A stretch of DNA of 16,224 bases from Anaerolineae bacterium (GCA_016934645.1 JAFGSL010000715.1:1-16224), one strand, 5' to 3'. Shown: positions 7,070 through 15,348, counted from the first letter of the stretch. The notes: generated from the sequence alone by a model not told the origin. Numbers and translations: made by a program.

Positions 7070-9905
7070 ATTGGTCTTCAAGGGGAGCACCCCACACATA
7101 AACCTGATGATCATAGCCACCGGAGGCCAGAAAGGTGCCGTCTGGGGAAAAGGCCACTGTCATCACCTCGTCATTATGGGACAGGGAGCGCACTTGATGC
7201 CCGTTGGCAACATCCCACAGCTTGACCGTGCGATCGCAGCAGGCCGCGGCTACCAAGCTGCCGTCGGGCAAAAAAGCTACTCCATACAAGCCGTTTCCGT
7301 GCCTTAGAGTGTGCATCAGCTTACCGCTGGCGACGTCCCACAGATGTACGGTTTCGTCGTTACCAGCCGAAGCCAATAACGCGCCGTCAGGGGAAAAGGC
7401 CAAGTCGTGGATATCATCATCTTCACCACCATGCTCCAGCGTGCCAACAATCTGGCCGCCGGCTACATTCCATAATCTGACCATGCCGCCGTGTACGCCG
7501 GTCGCTAACAGTGTGCCATCGGGCGAAAAGGCGATGCTAAAGGTGACCTCGTCGGGCTGCTCCGCAAAGGTGCGCAACACCCCTCCGCTAACGCCAGCGT
7601 TCGATTGAATCTCACGAACGTCCCACAGTTTGATTGGTCGGCCCTCCAGGGCGACGCCGAGCAAAGCCCCATCAGGAGAGAACGCCACGGGGCCAGGATC
7701 GTTTCTGTACTGCTCCAGTATGTGTACCACCTCTCCGCTTTCTACGTCCCAGATGGCATCTGCAGAAGCCAACAAGCGCCCATCCGGTGAAAAGGCAATG
7801 CCGTTGAACCCCACCTTGTTCATCCTGAAGATGTATACATCCTGCCAGTCCTCAACGGCCCATAACTTGATCGTCTTGTCGAGGCTGGATGAAGCGAGGT
7901 AGGTCCCATCTCCCGAAAAGGCCAAATCGATCACCTTATCGTTATGGCCACCGAGAGTCTGTAAGCATTCCACTTGATCAACTGTATCGACCGAAATCAC
8001 AGCCAGACCAGCCGCACTGGCTGCCGTTGGCGAAGTGGCTGTCTGGGCCGGTGGAATCGGCGAACAAAACGGTATGAGTCTATCCGACTCTCTGACTGCT
8101 GATGTCCAGAAGAATTCGTGACTGTCGCTGAAGTAATAATACGTTGTGCCGTTGGGCATCAAAGCGACCACATCGCCACTGACACCTACCATCTCCGCCG
8201 TCCAGAATTCACAGTCGAAGTCATCCTCCTCCGTATAGCGGGTGGCCCAGAAGGCGTTGTTGTAGTAACGATCCTGGTCGATCTCCAAACCGCGATCCTC
8301 AGGATTGTGTTGCATTGCCGCAGCCAGCAAATCAGGGTGTAGGACTTGCACACCGTCGATTTTTCCCTGATCGGCATTGAGTAGTGTGGTAATTTTCGCG
8401 ATGTCGTCCGCGACCCACCACAGCCCCTGACCGCCATCCGGTACGCCTTGCCAGTTGTTGTCCTCAGTCCGCAACGTCGAATACGCGCCGGGTCCCACGC
8501 CCAATGGCTTGTAGACTTCATCTACAACAAACTGGAAAATGTCGGCATCGGGGCCTTCCTTTGTCCGTAGGAAGTTCTGCATCGCGCTTACGAGGATGAA
8601 GGTGTCGCAACTGCGGTAGACCCAGCGCTGTCCGGGCTCCTCCCGGTGCGGCCAATTGAATGCAGCCGCGATCCGCCAAGCGTAGGGCTGCGTCTGGGCA
8701 TATTTCATCATCTGCTCGCTCTCGTCATCCACCATATAGCCTGCCGAGTAGTAATTGCCCGTTGCCATATCCAAGGTGTGGCCGAAGGTGACATGTTCCC
8801 AATCACCACGGCTTTTCGCATATTCCGGCACGTAATCCTTTATCAGCAGGTCCGCGACCTCCGGACCATATTTCTGCGCCAGACGCATCAGTGCCACAGC
8901 GACAAAAGCCGATTTGGATGTGGAATACGAAGCCGCGCGCATTGCCTCACAATAGGTGTAAGTCCCAAAGCGGGTCTGGCAGCCGTCCATGTAATTCACA
9001 CCGTTGATCACGAAGCCGTACCACGCCGTGTTCCCCGGGCTGATAAGGCGTCCAAAGGCAGACAGGTCTACGTCAGGATAGTCTGCTACCAGTTCCGCAA
9101 TCGGTTTGGTGGGAAATCGGTTGGCTAATTCTTGAACAAAGTCAGTGCGAATTTGCTCCACATCAGGAACGGCTTCATGGTGATAGACCGCATCCAGCAG
9201 CCCCCAGAGATTGGCACGCGAATAGATGGTCGTTTCCTGCGTCACCTGATACCACACCTTGGATACGCCCTCGTCATTAAACACAAACGTCATCGTGCCG
9301 TTGAGCGTTGCGTTGGTTCCCTTCGGCATGAGCGTGAAGGGGAAAGAGGCGCGGGAATTCCCCTGATCCCCAGCCTCCTGCCACACGCGCCCCGGTTCGA
9401 GAAGGATGTTCCAGCCAGAATCTGCGCCGATAATCACAGTTCGGCTTACAGGAATGAGATACGTCTCGTGCTGTACAAAGGCAAAATCAAACGCGGGGAG
9501 ATAGCTAAATTCAGACGAAAAGCTACCCTTGAGGACATCTATCTTGCCGTGGTCCTTCTCGCCCAATAACTCAAGGCGACCTTCAAAAACGTGTGCGGGC
9601 GGCGCAGCATTGTCGGGCATCGCGAATGCGCTCTCATCTACGGGGCCGGTGGAAGCAAATCCCTGTATCAAATCGTTGTATGAGAGCAAATCCCGCGTGG
9701 TACTAACCTCAGGTGAAGGTAAAGCCGTAGAAGTTGAAGATGGGACAGGGGTAGGCGTGGATGTCGGCGCAGGTGAAGTCGCTGTGGGCAAGACATCTGT
9801 TTCGGTTGCCGGTAGCGGCGTTAACACGCGCGGACTCGAATGACATGCGCCCAATAAGAGCGCAAGAATCAGGAAGCATACAACAGATACATAGGGTCTA
9901 AACAC
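7068..9905 (-). CDS. Lipoprotein fusing a beta-lactamase-superfamily serine hydrolase to a WD40 propeller
   Basis: A 945-residue protein. Residues 1-21 are a lipoprotein signal (LLLGAC, lipid Cys21), then a P/T-rich linker to about 65. About 70-290 is a region I do not recognise. About 300-620 is a beta-lactamase-fold serine hydrolase: AASYSTSKSAFVA gives S-x-x-K (Ser328, Lys331), WVYRSCDTF fits the second-motif Tyr-x-Ser form seen in 6-aminohexanoate-hydrolase-like members, and GGQGLWWVADDIAKI is a usual family segment. A short P/T linker leads to seven WD40 repeats (about 646-945), marked by recurring SPDG...LAS...LWDV; seven blades close one propeller. The second blade is short (ADAIWDVESGE). 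The start is GTG at 9905, with AGGAG five bases before it and the signal peptide immediately after; an upstream GTG at 9959 would place 18 odd residues before the signal. It begins 17 bases after the GyrI-like gene. The propeller probably binds a partner or substrate; this is inference. Confidence 0.85.
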   Translation of the reverse strand: MFRPYVSVVCFLILALLLGACHSSPRVLTPLPATETDVLPTATSPAPTSTPTPVPSSTSTALPSPEVSTTRDLLSYNDLIQGFASTGPVDESAFAMPDNAAPPAHVFEGRLELLGEKDHGKIDVLKGSFSSEFSYLPAFDFAFVQHETYLIPVSRTVIIGADSGWNILLEPGRVWQEAGDQGNSRASFPFTLMPKGTNATLNGTMTFVFNDEGVSKVWYQVTQETTIYSRANLWGLLDAVYHHEAVPDVEQIRTDFVQELANRFPTKPIAELVADYPDVDLSAFGRLISPGNTAWYGFVINGVNYMDGCQTRFGTYTYCEAMRAASYSTSKSAFVAVALMRLAQKYGPEVADLLIKDYVPEYAKSRGDWEHVTFGHTLDMATGNYYSAGYMVDDESEQMMKYAQTQPYAWRIAAAFNWPHREEPGQRWVYRSCDTFILVSAMQNFLRTKEGPDADIFQFVVDEVYKPLGVGPGAYSTLRTEDNNWQGVPDGGQGLWWVADDIAKITTLLNADQGKIDGVQVLHPDLLAAAMQHNPEDRGLEIDQDRYYNNAFWATRYTEEDDFDCEFWTAEMVGVSGDVVALMPNGTTYYYFSDSHEFFWTSAVRESDRLIPFCSPIPPAQTATSPTAASAAGLAVISVDTVDQVECLQTLGGHNDKVIDLAFSGDGTYLASSSLDKTIKLWAVEDWQDVYIFRMNKVGFNGIAFSPDGRLLASADAIWDVESGEVVHILEQYRNDPGPVAFSPDGALLGVALEGRPIKLWDVREIQSNAGVSGGVLRTFAEQPDEVTFSIAFSPDGTLLATGVHGGMVRLWNVAGGQIVGTLEHGGEDDDIHDLAFSPDGALLASAGNDETVHLWDVASGKLMHTLRHGNGLYGVAFLPDGSLVAAACCDRTVKLWDVANGHQVRSLSHNDEVMTVAFSPDGTFLASGGYDHQVYVWGAPLEDQ

Positions 9906-9910
9906 TAAAT

Positions 9911-9915
9911 CTCCT
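9911..9915 (-). promoter_or_regulatory. Ribosome binding site deciding the GTG start at 9905
   Basis: The minus strand reads AGGAG-ATTTA-GTG. The five-base spacer and the signal peptide that follows directly favour the GTG at 9905 over the upstream GTG at 9959. Confidence 0.75.
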
Positions 9916-9922
9916 GTTCGAT

Positions 9923-10996
9923 TTATAAATCCTCCGGCAGGTGGATGGCGAATTGGCACACATCGTCGCCTTGAAGCACTGAGGTGACGATGTCGATGGT
10001 CACCGGCTTGCCAATTGCGCCTTCAAACTGCCGCCGGTACCATCCCGAGCCGCAGTAGCAGAAGGCGGTCGGCATCCCCTGATCCAGGTTGTCGCGTAGC
10101 AAAGGACAGAAGCAGTAAGCCTGTCGTCGTTCGAGGTCGGTTTGGGCCTCGGCGTAAGCCTTTGGATCGCGTGGACCTTTGGCCGCGTAGATGGTGTAGC
10201 CTTCGCGTGTGGGACGCGTTTCTCCCCAACCGGGGTCGGCGGCCATGAAGTCGAGGACGGCATCCACAGCCTGCAGACCGTCGTGGGTTTGGGCGCGCGC
10301 CTTGTCGAAGACGACCTTGAGCTTGCCGACCTGGCCCGGCGGGAAGACGTGGGCGCAGCCGGAGAGGATGTCGTACTTTTGAGGTTCCTCCGCTAGTCCA
10401 TCCAGCCGTTCTAGCATCGCCTTGACCCACTGAAAGCGATCCTCTGTGCGGGAGGCGATGCTCAGTGTCTCGCTTCCCTGCATGACCACGTCGCGTGTCT
10501 CCTCGCCCAAGACGCGTTCCAGGCCTTCGGCGAGCTTGCCGTTCCAATCGTGGATGATGTACTGCGCTTCGGTTCCCGGTCCGCCCGGATTCGCCGCGTC
10601 CGTGTACACCTCGCGCCCAAACTCGTCGGAGATGATGGCGTGCTCGGCAGCGTAAGCGAAGAGCTTACCGTACGTCTCCCTTAGCTTTTCAGGCGCATCC
10701 TGATGCACGAGCGCAAGCACCTCCATTGCCGGTAGCGTCCTGGTGCGGAGAGTCGGCGCGCCATCCGGAAATGGCGTGGTGACTTCGCGGTGGACGGGGA
10801 AACCGATTTCGGCGTCGTACCCATCGGTGACGCTGGTGACGAACTGAAAGAGGGCGAAGGGCGCGCCGGCGATGGCGTCTTCCGGCAGTTCCTGCGCCAG
10901 TTGCGCCAGGATCGGGCCGATGTCAGCGCGGCGCTGCACCACGAATTTGGCCGTGGCAACCAGACATGCTTCCAGGTATTTGTGTTGAATATCCAT
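9923..10996 (-). CDS. GyrI-like ligand-binding domain joined to a cysteine-rich C-terminal domain
   Basis: A 357-residue protein without signal peptide or membrane segment, so probably cytoplasmic. Residues about 40-155 resemble the GyrI-like/AraC effector-binding fold: APFALFQFV, EIGFPVHREV, RTLPAMEVLALVHQDAPEKL and FGREVYTD follow that family's strand pattern, but there is no helix-turn-helix. The C-terminal part (about 205-357) has C214, a CFC pair (C295, C297), a CYC pair (C313, C315, in CYCGSGWYRRQFEG) and C347 in VLQGDDVCQFAIHLP. That pattern recalls poorly characterised cysteine-motif families (DUF6144 or L-2-amino-thiazoline-4-carboxylate hydrolase-like); I cannot separate these by eye. 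Metal binding by the CxC pairs is possible. The start ATG overlaps a TAAGGAG ribosome site that includes the stop of the HExxH gene, eight bases away, so translation is probably coupled. It is the odd member of an otherwise membrane-bound cluster and may sense or modify a small imported product; this is inference. Confidence 0.6.
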   Translation of the reverse strand: MDIQHKYLEACLVATAKFVVQRRADIGPILAQLAQELPEDAIAGAPFALFQFVTSVTDGYDAEIGFPVHREVTTPFPDGAPTLRTRTLPAMEVLALVHQDAPEKLRETYGKLFAYAAEHAIISDEFGREVYTDAANPGGPGTEAQYIIHDWNGKLAEGLERVLGEETRDVVMQGSETLSIASRTEDRFQWVKAMLERLDGLAEEPQKYDILSGCAHVFPPGQVGKLKVVFDKARAQTHDGLQAVDAVLDFMAADPGWGETRPTREGYTIYAAKGPRDPKAYAEAQTDLERRQAYCFCPLLRDNLDQGMPTAFCYCGSGWYRRQFEGAIGKPVTIDIVTSVLQGDDVCQFAIHLPEDL

Positions 10997-11004
10997 TTCA
11001 CTCC

Positions 11005-11814
11005 TTATTCACTTTGCTTGAAATACGCCGCAACCCTCTCATCTAGGTCGCGCCAGAACACAGCTTGTTCCATCCCGTAGGCGGTTGCGATACGAGCTTC
11101 CAACTCGGCGCGCGGATAGCGCTGGATGAGTAATCCCTTGAGCAATCCAGGTTGTGTTTCTTCAAAGTAGCGCGTGAGCCAGTAACCGCGAACGTAGAGG
11201 TAAACCAGCGCATCCGGGTTTTGCGGATAGCGGCGTGAGCGAGGTGTATCCGGTGCATGGGCCAGCGGAGTGATGGTCTCCGCCTTGACTGTGGGATGTC
11301 CTACGAAATGATCCACCGTCAGCATCGCCAACCCCTCGTTTAGCCACGACGGCAGCTTGAGGTGCGCGGTTGCCGCGTGCGTCAGTTCGTGACAGGTGAT
11401 CTGTTGTGCTTTGCGAGCCATATCTGGCTCAGGAATGAAAATGCGCTTGCCAAGGCTAGAATCACTGGACTGGATGAGATGGGGTGGTTTCACGCCGACC
11501 ATTCGCCGTCGCCCCATTTGTTGTGCCCAACCGCCGGCAATTTGCCAGAGACGCCGGGCGCGCCAGCCCCACAACGGTAGCGTAACGCCCAGGAGGATTT
11601 TCCAGGGCCAGGTTGCTGCGTGAAACATGGGCTTTAGCCACGAAGTCATCACATAGAGGCGTACGTCTGATGGCATCACCAATCCCCAATGCCCGCGGAT
11701 GAGGCGCACGCTTTGTGCACCAGCCGCGCCGATCAGTTCCGCCGTAGCGCGGTCTGGGGCAGCGAAGAAAACTTTCAGGTCGCCGAATGACAGGATTTCA
11801 AAAGGTTGTGTCAT
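11005..11814 (-). CDS. Putative zinc metallopeptidase of the MA clan (HELTH motif)
   Basis: A 269-residue protein with ITCHELTHAATAH (H142, E143, H146) and NEGLA (E160) 14 residues after the second His, the arrangement of gluzincin-type zinc peptidases such as the M1/M61 group and the peptidase-MA-like families. The rest of the protein is not recognisable to me. A hydrophobic stretch at about 64-85 (FHAATWPWKILLGVTLPLWGW) could be a membrane-associated helix, flanked by a basic cluster (RARRLW, GRRR); no N-terminal signal peptide is seen. Its ATG overlaps the stop codon of the preceding DUF885-hydrolase gene as ATGA, so the two are translationally coupled. A protein-cleaving or peptide-trimming role fits the motif and neighbours but has no direct support. 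The family is often annotated only as hypothetical or basic secreted-type peptidase. Confidence 0.7.
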   Translation of the reverse strand: MTQPFEILSFGDLKVFFAAPDRATAELIGAAGAQSVRLIRGHWGLVMPSDVRLYVMTSWLKPMFHAATWPWKILLGVTLPLWGWRARRLWQIAGGWAQQMGRRRMVGVKPPHLIQSSDSSLGKRIFIPEPDMARKAQQITCHELTHAATAHLKLPSWLNEGLAMLTVDHFVGHPTVKAETITPLAHAPDTPRSRRYPQNPDALVYLYVRGYWLTRYFEETQPGLLKGLLIQRYPRAELEARIATAYGMEQAVFWRDLDERVAAYFKQSE

Positions 11815-14800
11815 GGTTTAAACTCCGGACCGGTCAGGTCTTCCATACACGAAGTATCTGGCTTGGCGGTCGGATTGTCCAAAAACGCCAGGCCAATGTC
11901 GAGCGCACATTCATTGGAGCGCATCACACCGTGGCTGAGTGTGGGGAATTCGATGAAGTAGCCATTGCTGAGTGTCTCAGCGGTCAGCCGCCCATAGGTC
12001 GGCGGCGTGATGGGATCGTAACGGCCTGAAAATATCAGCGTGGGCACGTTACTGGCAATCGGCTCGTTCTCGCGCAGGTCATCGGTGCCGATGCCCCAGG
12101 CATCGCACAAGGCGTACTCGAACGTATCGACGAAGAAGTCCCGGAACTCAGGCGGCAGGTCGGCAACGAGCGCCAGGGCTTCCTCCTGCGATTCAAACGC
12201 AAACTCCTCGTAGCAGCGGACGGCGTAGTGCATCGCCCAGGCGTAAGTGCCTGCCCCCCCGATTTCAAAGAGGCCCTCGTCGTATTGCCCCCGTGCCGCG
12301 TCGGTGATAAGTACCGGAATCCAGGGGATGGCGTCGATCGAATGCAGCAGCGAAAAGAGCGCCCCCAGAAAGGTTTCACCGTTCAAAGTGACCGGGCCAC
12401 GGTCAAACTGAAATGTGACGGGGTGGACGGTCAGGTCCTGGAGCACTTGACGGAAGGTCGCTTCCAAATCAGGGTAGGTTTTGGAGCAATATGTGTCCGC
12501 TGCGCAGGCGTCGAAGAGTGCACGGAAGGAACCGTAGGCATTAAGAGCGACATCGTGATCGAGTGCGACCTGCGGTGGCCAGATGGCGTCGATGGTGGCA
12601 CTGCGAATTCCCTCCGGATGGTCGCGCAACACGGTCAGTGCCAGCCGCGAACCATAGGAGATCCCATAAAGGTTGACCTGCTCGTAGCCCAGGGCCAGGC
12701 GCAAGTCGTCGACGTCGGCGGCGTTTTCGGCGCTGTTGTAGGCGGCGAGATTGACCCCCTGCGCTACCAGGCTGTCGTGACAATTGCTCCAGAACTCCAG
12801 TTCCCGCGCGTTGCGTTCGGCAAGACTCAGTGACTGCGCGGCCAGCTCCCACTGAAAATCGACGCGCCCAGGACAACCAAGAAATGGTTCGGCATAGTGC
12901 GTGCCGCGCTGGCTGAACATAATGTAATCGCGCTGTTTGAGAATTGCATTCCCTCCAGCGTAGAGCACGCCTTCGACCACATCCAAAGGCGATGCGCCTG
13001 GCCCGCCCATCAGATGAATCACCGGATCGGGCGCGGGGTTGGGGTTGGTGCTCTTGAAGATGCCGACGTGCAGGCGAATCGTCGCCCCGTTGGGCTGACT
13101 GTGGGATTCAGGCACAAACAAATCACCACATTCGATCTCGTAGCCTTGGGGAATCGGGAACCGGCAGTAACTGGCCTCATAGACCGGGGTATAGCTATCC
13201 TCGGCGGGTGCCGAAGCCAGCGTGTCGTCAATGTATTTCCGCCCCAGCCGTTCCAGGATTTCCAGGGGCACACTGCCGTTCGTCAGCATGACGTTGTGGA
13301 AGGCTTTGAGATCGAACCGGTCACCTAATGCCTCCATCGCCTGCTGGCGCAGTTCCAGGATTTTCAGCATACCGATCTTGTAGCCGGTGGCCTGTGCAGG
13401 CATCACGATGTAACGGTCCACCTCATACGCACTGCCGAAGACGTCCAGCATGTAGGCTCGAGCTTCCTCTCGCGTCCAGCGCATTGCGTGGATGCCGGTG
13501 TCAACGACCAGGCGCACGGCGCGCAGCAATTCGTAATCCAGACGCCCGATGTTGCCATAAGGATCGTCGTCGTACAGACCCATTTCCCACGCCAGACGTT
13601 CGGCGTAGACTGCCCATCCTTCAGCATAACCGTTGAAGAAGACATCGTTTCTGAATCCTGGCAAGTTCAGTGATTGGGCAGTCGCAATCTGCAAATGGTG
13701 CCCTGGCACCGTCTCGTGGTAGGTCAGCGAAGGCATGCGATATTTGGCTACCCAAGAGCCGCTGGTCGACACATGAAACGCACCAGGGCGGGAGCCGTCA
13801 CGGGTCCCGGAGACATAATAGCCTCCTATCGGTCCACCGACAACGGCGACGTCGGTGGGTGGGCGAATGGAAAAGACCGTATCCAGTTTCTGGTCGACAT
13901 CGTCCAGAATGGTCTCGTAAGCCGCAACCAGTTGCGCTTTGCCGTCCTGCGAACGGATGTCATAATAACCACCTTCATCCGCTGCGCGCTTGACCAGTTC
14001 GCGCAGGCTGGCCTCTTTGGGATACCCTAGTGCGTTGAAAGCCTGGCGCATTTCAGCCTGGATGCGGGTGACTTCGGCTAGACCCAACTCGTGAATCTCT
14101 TGCGGGGTCAGGTCGGTCGAGGTTTGATCGCGCAGTCTGTAGGCATAATAAGCGTCGCCGTCGGGAAATTTCCACACACCGGCGTCGTCGGTGGCTACTG
14201 TTGTCAGCTTTTCGAGATATTCTAGGAGCTTGATATAGGCAGGAATGAAAGCCGTTTCGATATTCGTCAACGCGGCGTCCAGCATAGCCTGTCTGTCTTC
14301 TGAGTCTAAATCCTCCATCGCATCCAGCTTTTCGGCAAAGACGGTGTAGACCGAAAGTGATGCCCCTTTGACCTTTGTCGGATCCGGTGAAGACACGTGT
14401 AGATAATCGAGCATTTGCCCAATCGCCATCTCCAGGATGTACTTGGGCGGAACAACGCCAAGTTCCTCACGTATCGTCAGCCCTTCCAGAACCTGTTCAG
14501 CCTGGTCATTCACCTGGGACAGGCGCGCGACATAATCCTCGGCGTTTTGTTGGGTGACCAAGGGGTGGATTTCAGTGAACAAGCGAATCAGATTATCGTG
14601 ATAACTGTTGAGAAAATGGTGAACCGGATAGTTATGGTACATAAACGCGTGCCCCTGCACGAGATTATCCAATGTCCACTCATAAACATCATACGAGAGT
14701 TGTTGTTCCGGCGTGAGGGCATCTCGATCGTAGGTTCGCAACAAATCCAGGATTGCAGCTTCTAACGCCTGGGTTTCGCGGATATAGGCATCGGAGAGAT

Positions 14801-15206
14801 TTGTCAGTTGATCATCCCGTAGGCCGTAGACCTCGGATAAACCATCCCCTGTTAGCCCTTCCGGATCTCTCAACCGGAGTTGCCTGTGCGACGTCTCGAA
14901 AAACGCGTCAATGGACAGGTCTTGTAGAGAGGCCATGGTTTCGGCCATTGTGGGAGAAGAAAACGCGAGGGTTGCCGTTGCCGACGGTTCGGGCATTTCG
15001 GTTGGTTCAGGTGTGGCAGTTGGAACAGGCGTAACGGTGGGCAATGGCGTAGAGGTTGGAGGTACTTGTGTTGTTGGCGCCAGTGTTACCGGCGCAGGTG
15101 TCGGAGTGGGGTGGGGTATTTGTGCCGGAGAGCAGGCTGCCAACAAACTCAGAAGCAGGCAGCAACGCATAACGGAGAAATATCGACGTTTATCGAACAG
15201 AGCCAT
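11811..15206 (-). CDS. Lipoprotein fusing a DUF885 peptidase-like domain to a TAP/S33-type alpha/beta hydrolase (copy 1)
   Basis: A 1131-residue protein with the same architecture as the 4975-1532 gene. Residues 1-25 are a lipoprotein signal (LSLLAAC, lipid Cys25), followed by a P/T-rich linker to about 75. The DUF885 domain (about 85-655) carries YHETVPGHHLQ (H497, E498, H503, H504) and EGWAVYAERLAWEMG. The C-terminal alpha/beta hydrolase (about 675-1131) has GGPGAS, the elbow GISYG (Ser850), GRYDPITPP (Asp1064) and LSHGV (His1092), i.e. a complete triad, and ends in the TAP-like C-terminal domain. Unlike copy 2 it keeps the GGPG oxyanion loop. The start at 15206 is preceded by GGGAGG at a six-base spacing and by a candidate promoter at 15278-15306; extending to an ATG at 15311 would run through that promoter and put 35 residues before the signal. 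It heads a five-gene run and overlaps the HELTH gene by four bases. Predicted to release short peptides or amino acids at the cell surface; inferred. Confidence 0.86.
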   Translation of the reverse strand: MALFDKRRYFSVMRCCLLLSLLAACSPAQIPHPTPTPAPVTLAPTTQVPPTSTPLPTVTPVPTATPEPTEMPEPSATATLAFSSPTMAETMASLQDLSIDAFFETSHRQLRLRDPEGLTGDGLSEVYGLRDDQLTNLSDAYIRETQALEAAILDLLRTYDRDALTPEQQLSYDVYEWTLDNLVQGHAFMYHNYPVHHFLNSYHDNLIRLFTEIHPLVTQQNAEDYVARLSQVNDQAEQVLEGLTIREELGVVPPKYILEMAIGQMLDYLHVSSPDPTKVKGASLSVYTVFAEKLDAMEDLDSEDRQAMLDAALTNIETAFIPAYIKLLEYLEKLTTVATDDAGVWKFPDGDAYYAYRLRDQTSTDLTPQEIHELGLAEVTRIQAEMRQAFNALGYPKEASLRELVKRAADEGGYYDIRSQDGKAQLVAAYETILDDVDQKLDTVFSIRPPTDVAVVGGPIGGYYVSGTRDGSRPGAFHVSTSGSWVAKYRMPSLTYHETVPGHHLQIATAQSLNLPGFRNDVFFNGYAEGWAVYAERLAWEMGLYDDDPYGNIGRLDYELLRAVRLVVDTGIHAMRWTREEARAYMLDVFGSAYEVDRYIVMPAQATGYKIGMLKILELRQQAMEALGDRFDLKAFHNVMLTNGSVPLEILERLGRKYIDDTLASAPAEDSYTPVYEASYCRFPIPQGYEIECGDLFVPESHSQPNGATIRLHVGIFKSTNPNPAPDPVIHLMGGPGASPLDVVEGVLYAGGNAILKQRDYIMFSQRGTHYAEPFLGCPGRVDFQWELAAQSLSLAERNARELEFWSNCHDSLVAQGVNLAAYNSAENAADVDDLRLALGYEQVNLYGISYGSRLALTVLRDHPEGIRSATIDAIWPPQVALDHDVALNAYGSFRALFDACAADTYCSKTYPDLEATFRQVLQDLTVHPVTFQFDRGPVTLNGETFLGALFSLLHSIDAIPWIPVLITDAARGQYDEGLFEIGGAGTYAWAMHYAVRCYEEFAFESQEEALALVADLPPEFRDFFVDTFEYALCDAWGIGTDDLRENEPIASNVPTLIFSGRYDPITPPTYGRLTAETLSNGYFIEFPTLSHGVMRSNECALDIGLAFLDNPTAKPDTSCMEDLTGPEFKP

Positions 15207-15212
15207 GCAAAA

Positions 15213-15220
15213 CCTCCCCT
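15213..15220 (-). promoter_or_regulatory. Ribosome binding site deciding the start at 15206
   Basis: The minus strand reads AGGGGAGG followed by TTTTGC and the ATG at 15206. This strong site supports the shorter of the possible starts and makes the frame opened at 15311 untranslated leader. Confidence 0.8.
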
Positions 15221-15224
15221 CGTT

Positions 15225-15242
15225 GGCTTTTACGTCAAAGCC
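15225..15242. repeat. Small inverted repeat in the 5' leader
   Basis: GGCTTT (15225-15230) and AAAGCC (15237-15242) form a perfect six-base stem with a six-base loop, directly before the Shine-Dalgarno of the first DUF885 lipoprotein. It could influence ribosome access, but a stem of this size also arises by chance. Confidence 0.3.
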
Positions 15243-15277
15243 TTTGGCGTCATCGTCTTTTGCGCGGAGTGCCCTCC

Positions 15278-15306
15278 TATATAGCATAAAGCAAAAACGT
15301 GGTGAA
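15278..15306 (-). promoter_or_regulatory. Candidate sigma-70 promoter for the five-gene run
   Basis: On the minus strand TTCACC (15306-15301) and TATATA (15283-15278) are separated by exactly 17 bases, each matching four of six consensus bases. It is 70-100 bases before the start codon and just downstream of the SnoaL-like gene. A tandem 7-base repeat (GCACTAG twice on the plus strand, 15308-15321) lies immediately upstream of the -35 box and might be a regulator site. It is supported only by spacing and position. Confidence 0.4.
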
Positions 15307-15307
15307 C

Positions 15308-15321
15308 GCACTAGGCACTAG
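15308..15321. repeat. Tandem GCACTAG repeat (two units) next to the candidate promoter
   Basis: Two perfect, adjacent copies of GCACTAG (15308-15314, 15315-15321) abut the -35 side of the candidate promoter. Direct-repeat operators of this size exist, but two short units may be chance. Confidence 0.4.
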
Positions 15322-15348
15322 GGGAGTTTTTTGGCGTAAAATCGTATA

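Noticed and set aside
6870..7307. Plus-strand frame rich in glycine and valine near the P/T linker
   Set aside because: Gly/Val-rich frames are the antisense shadow of Pro/Thr-rich linkers; similar ones occur at 4800, 9529 and 14911.
10301..10310. Second copy of the CCCTGAGCTTGTCGAAGG-type repeat
   Set aside because: Only ten bases match and they code a natural-looking VFDKARAQ helix segment, so coincidence is more likely.
12228..12833. Long plus-strand open frame (201 codons) opposite the first DUF885-hydrolase gene
   Set aside because: It is antisense to a region with clear family motifs, has no recognisable domain and no ribosome site; long antisense frames are expected opposite GC-rich genes.
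15207..15311. N-terminal extension of the first DUF885 lipoprotein to an ATG at 15311
   Set aside because: It would place 35 residues before the lipoprotein signal and overlap the candidate promoter; the strong GGGAGG site supports 15206.
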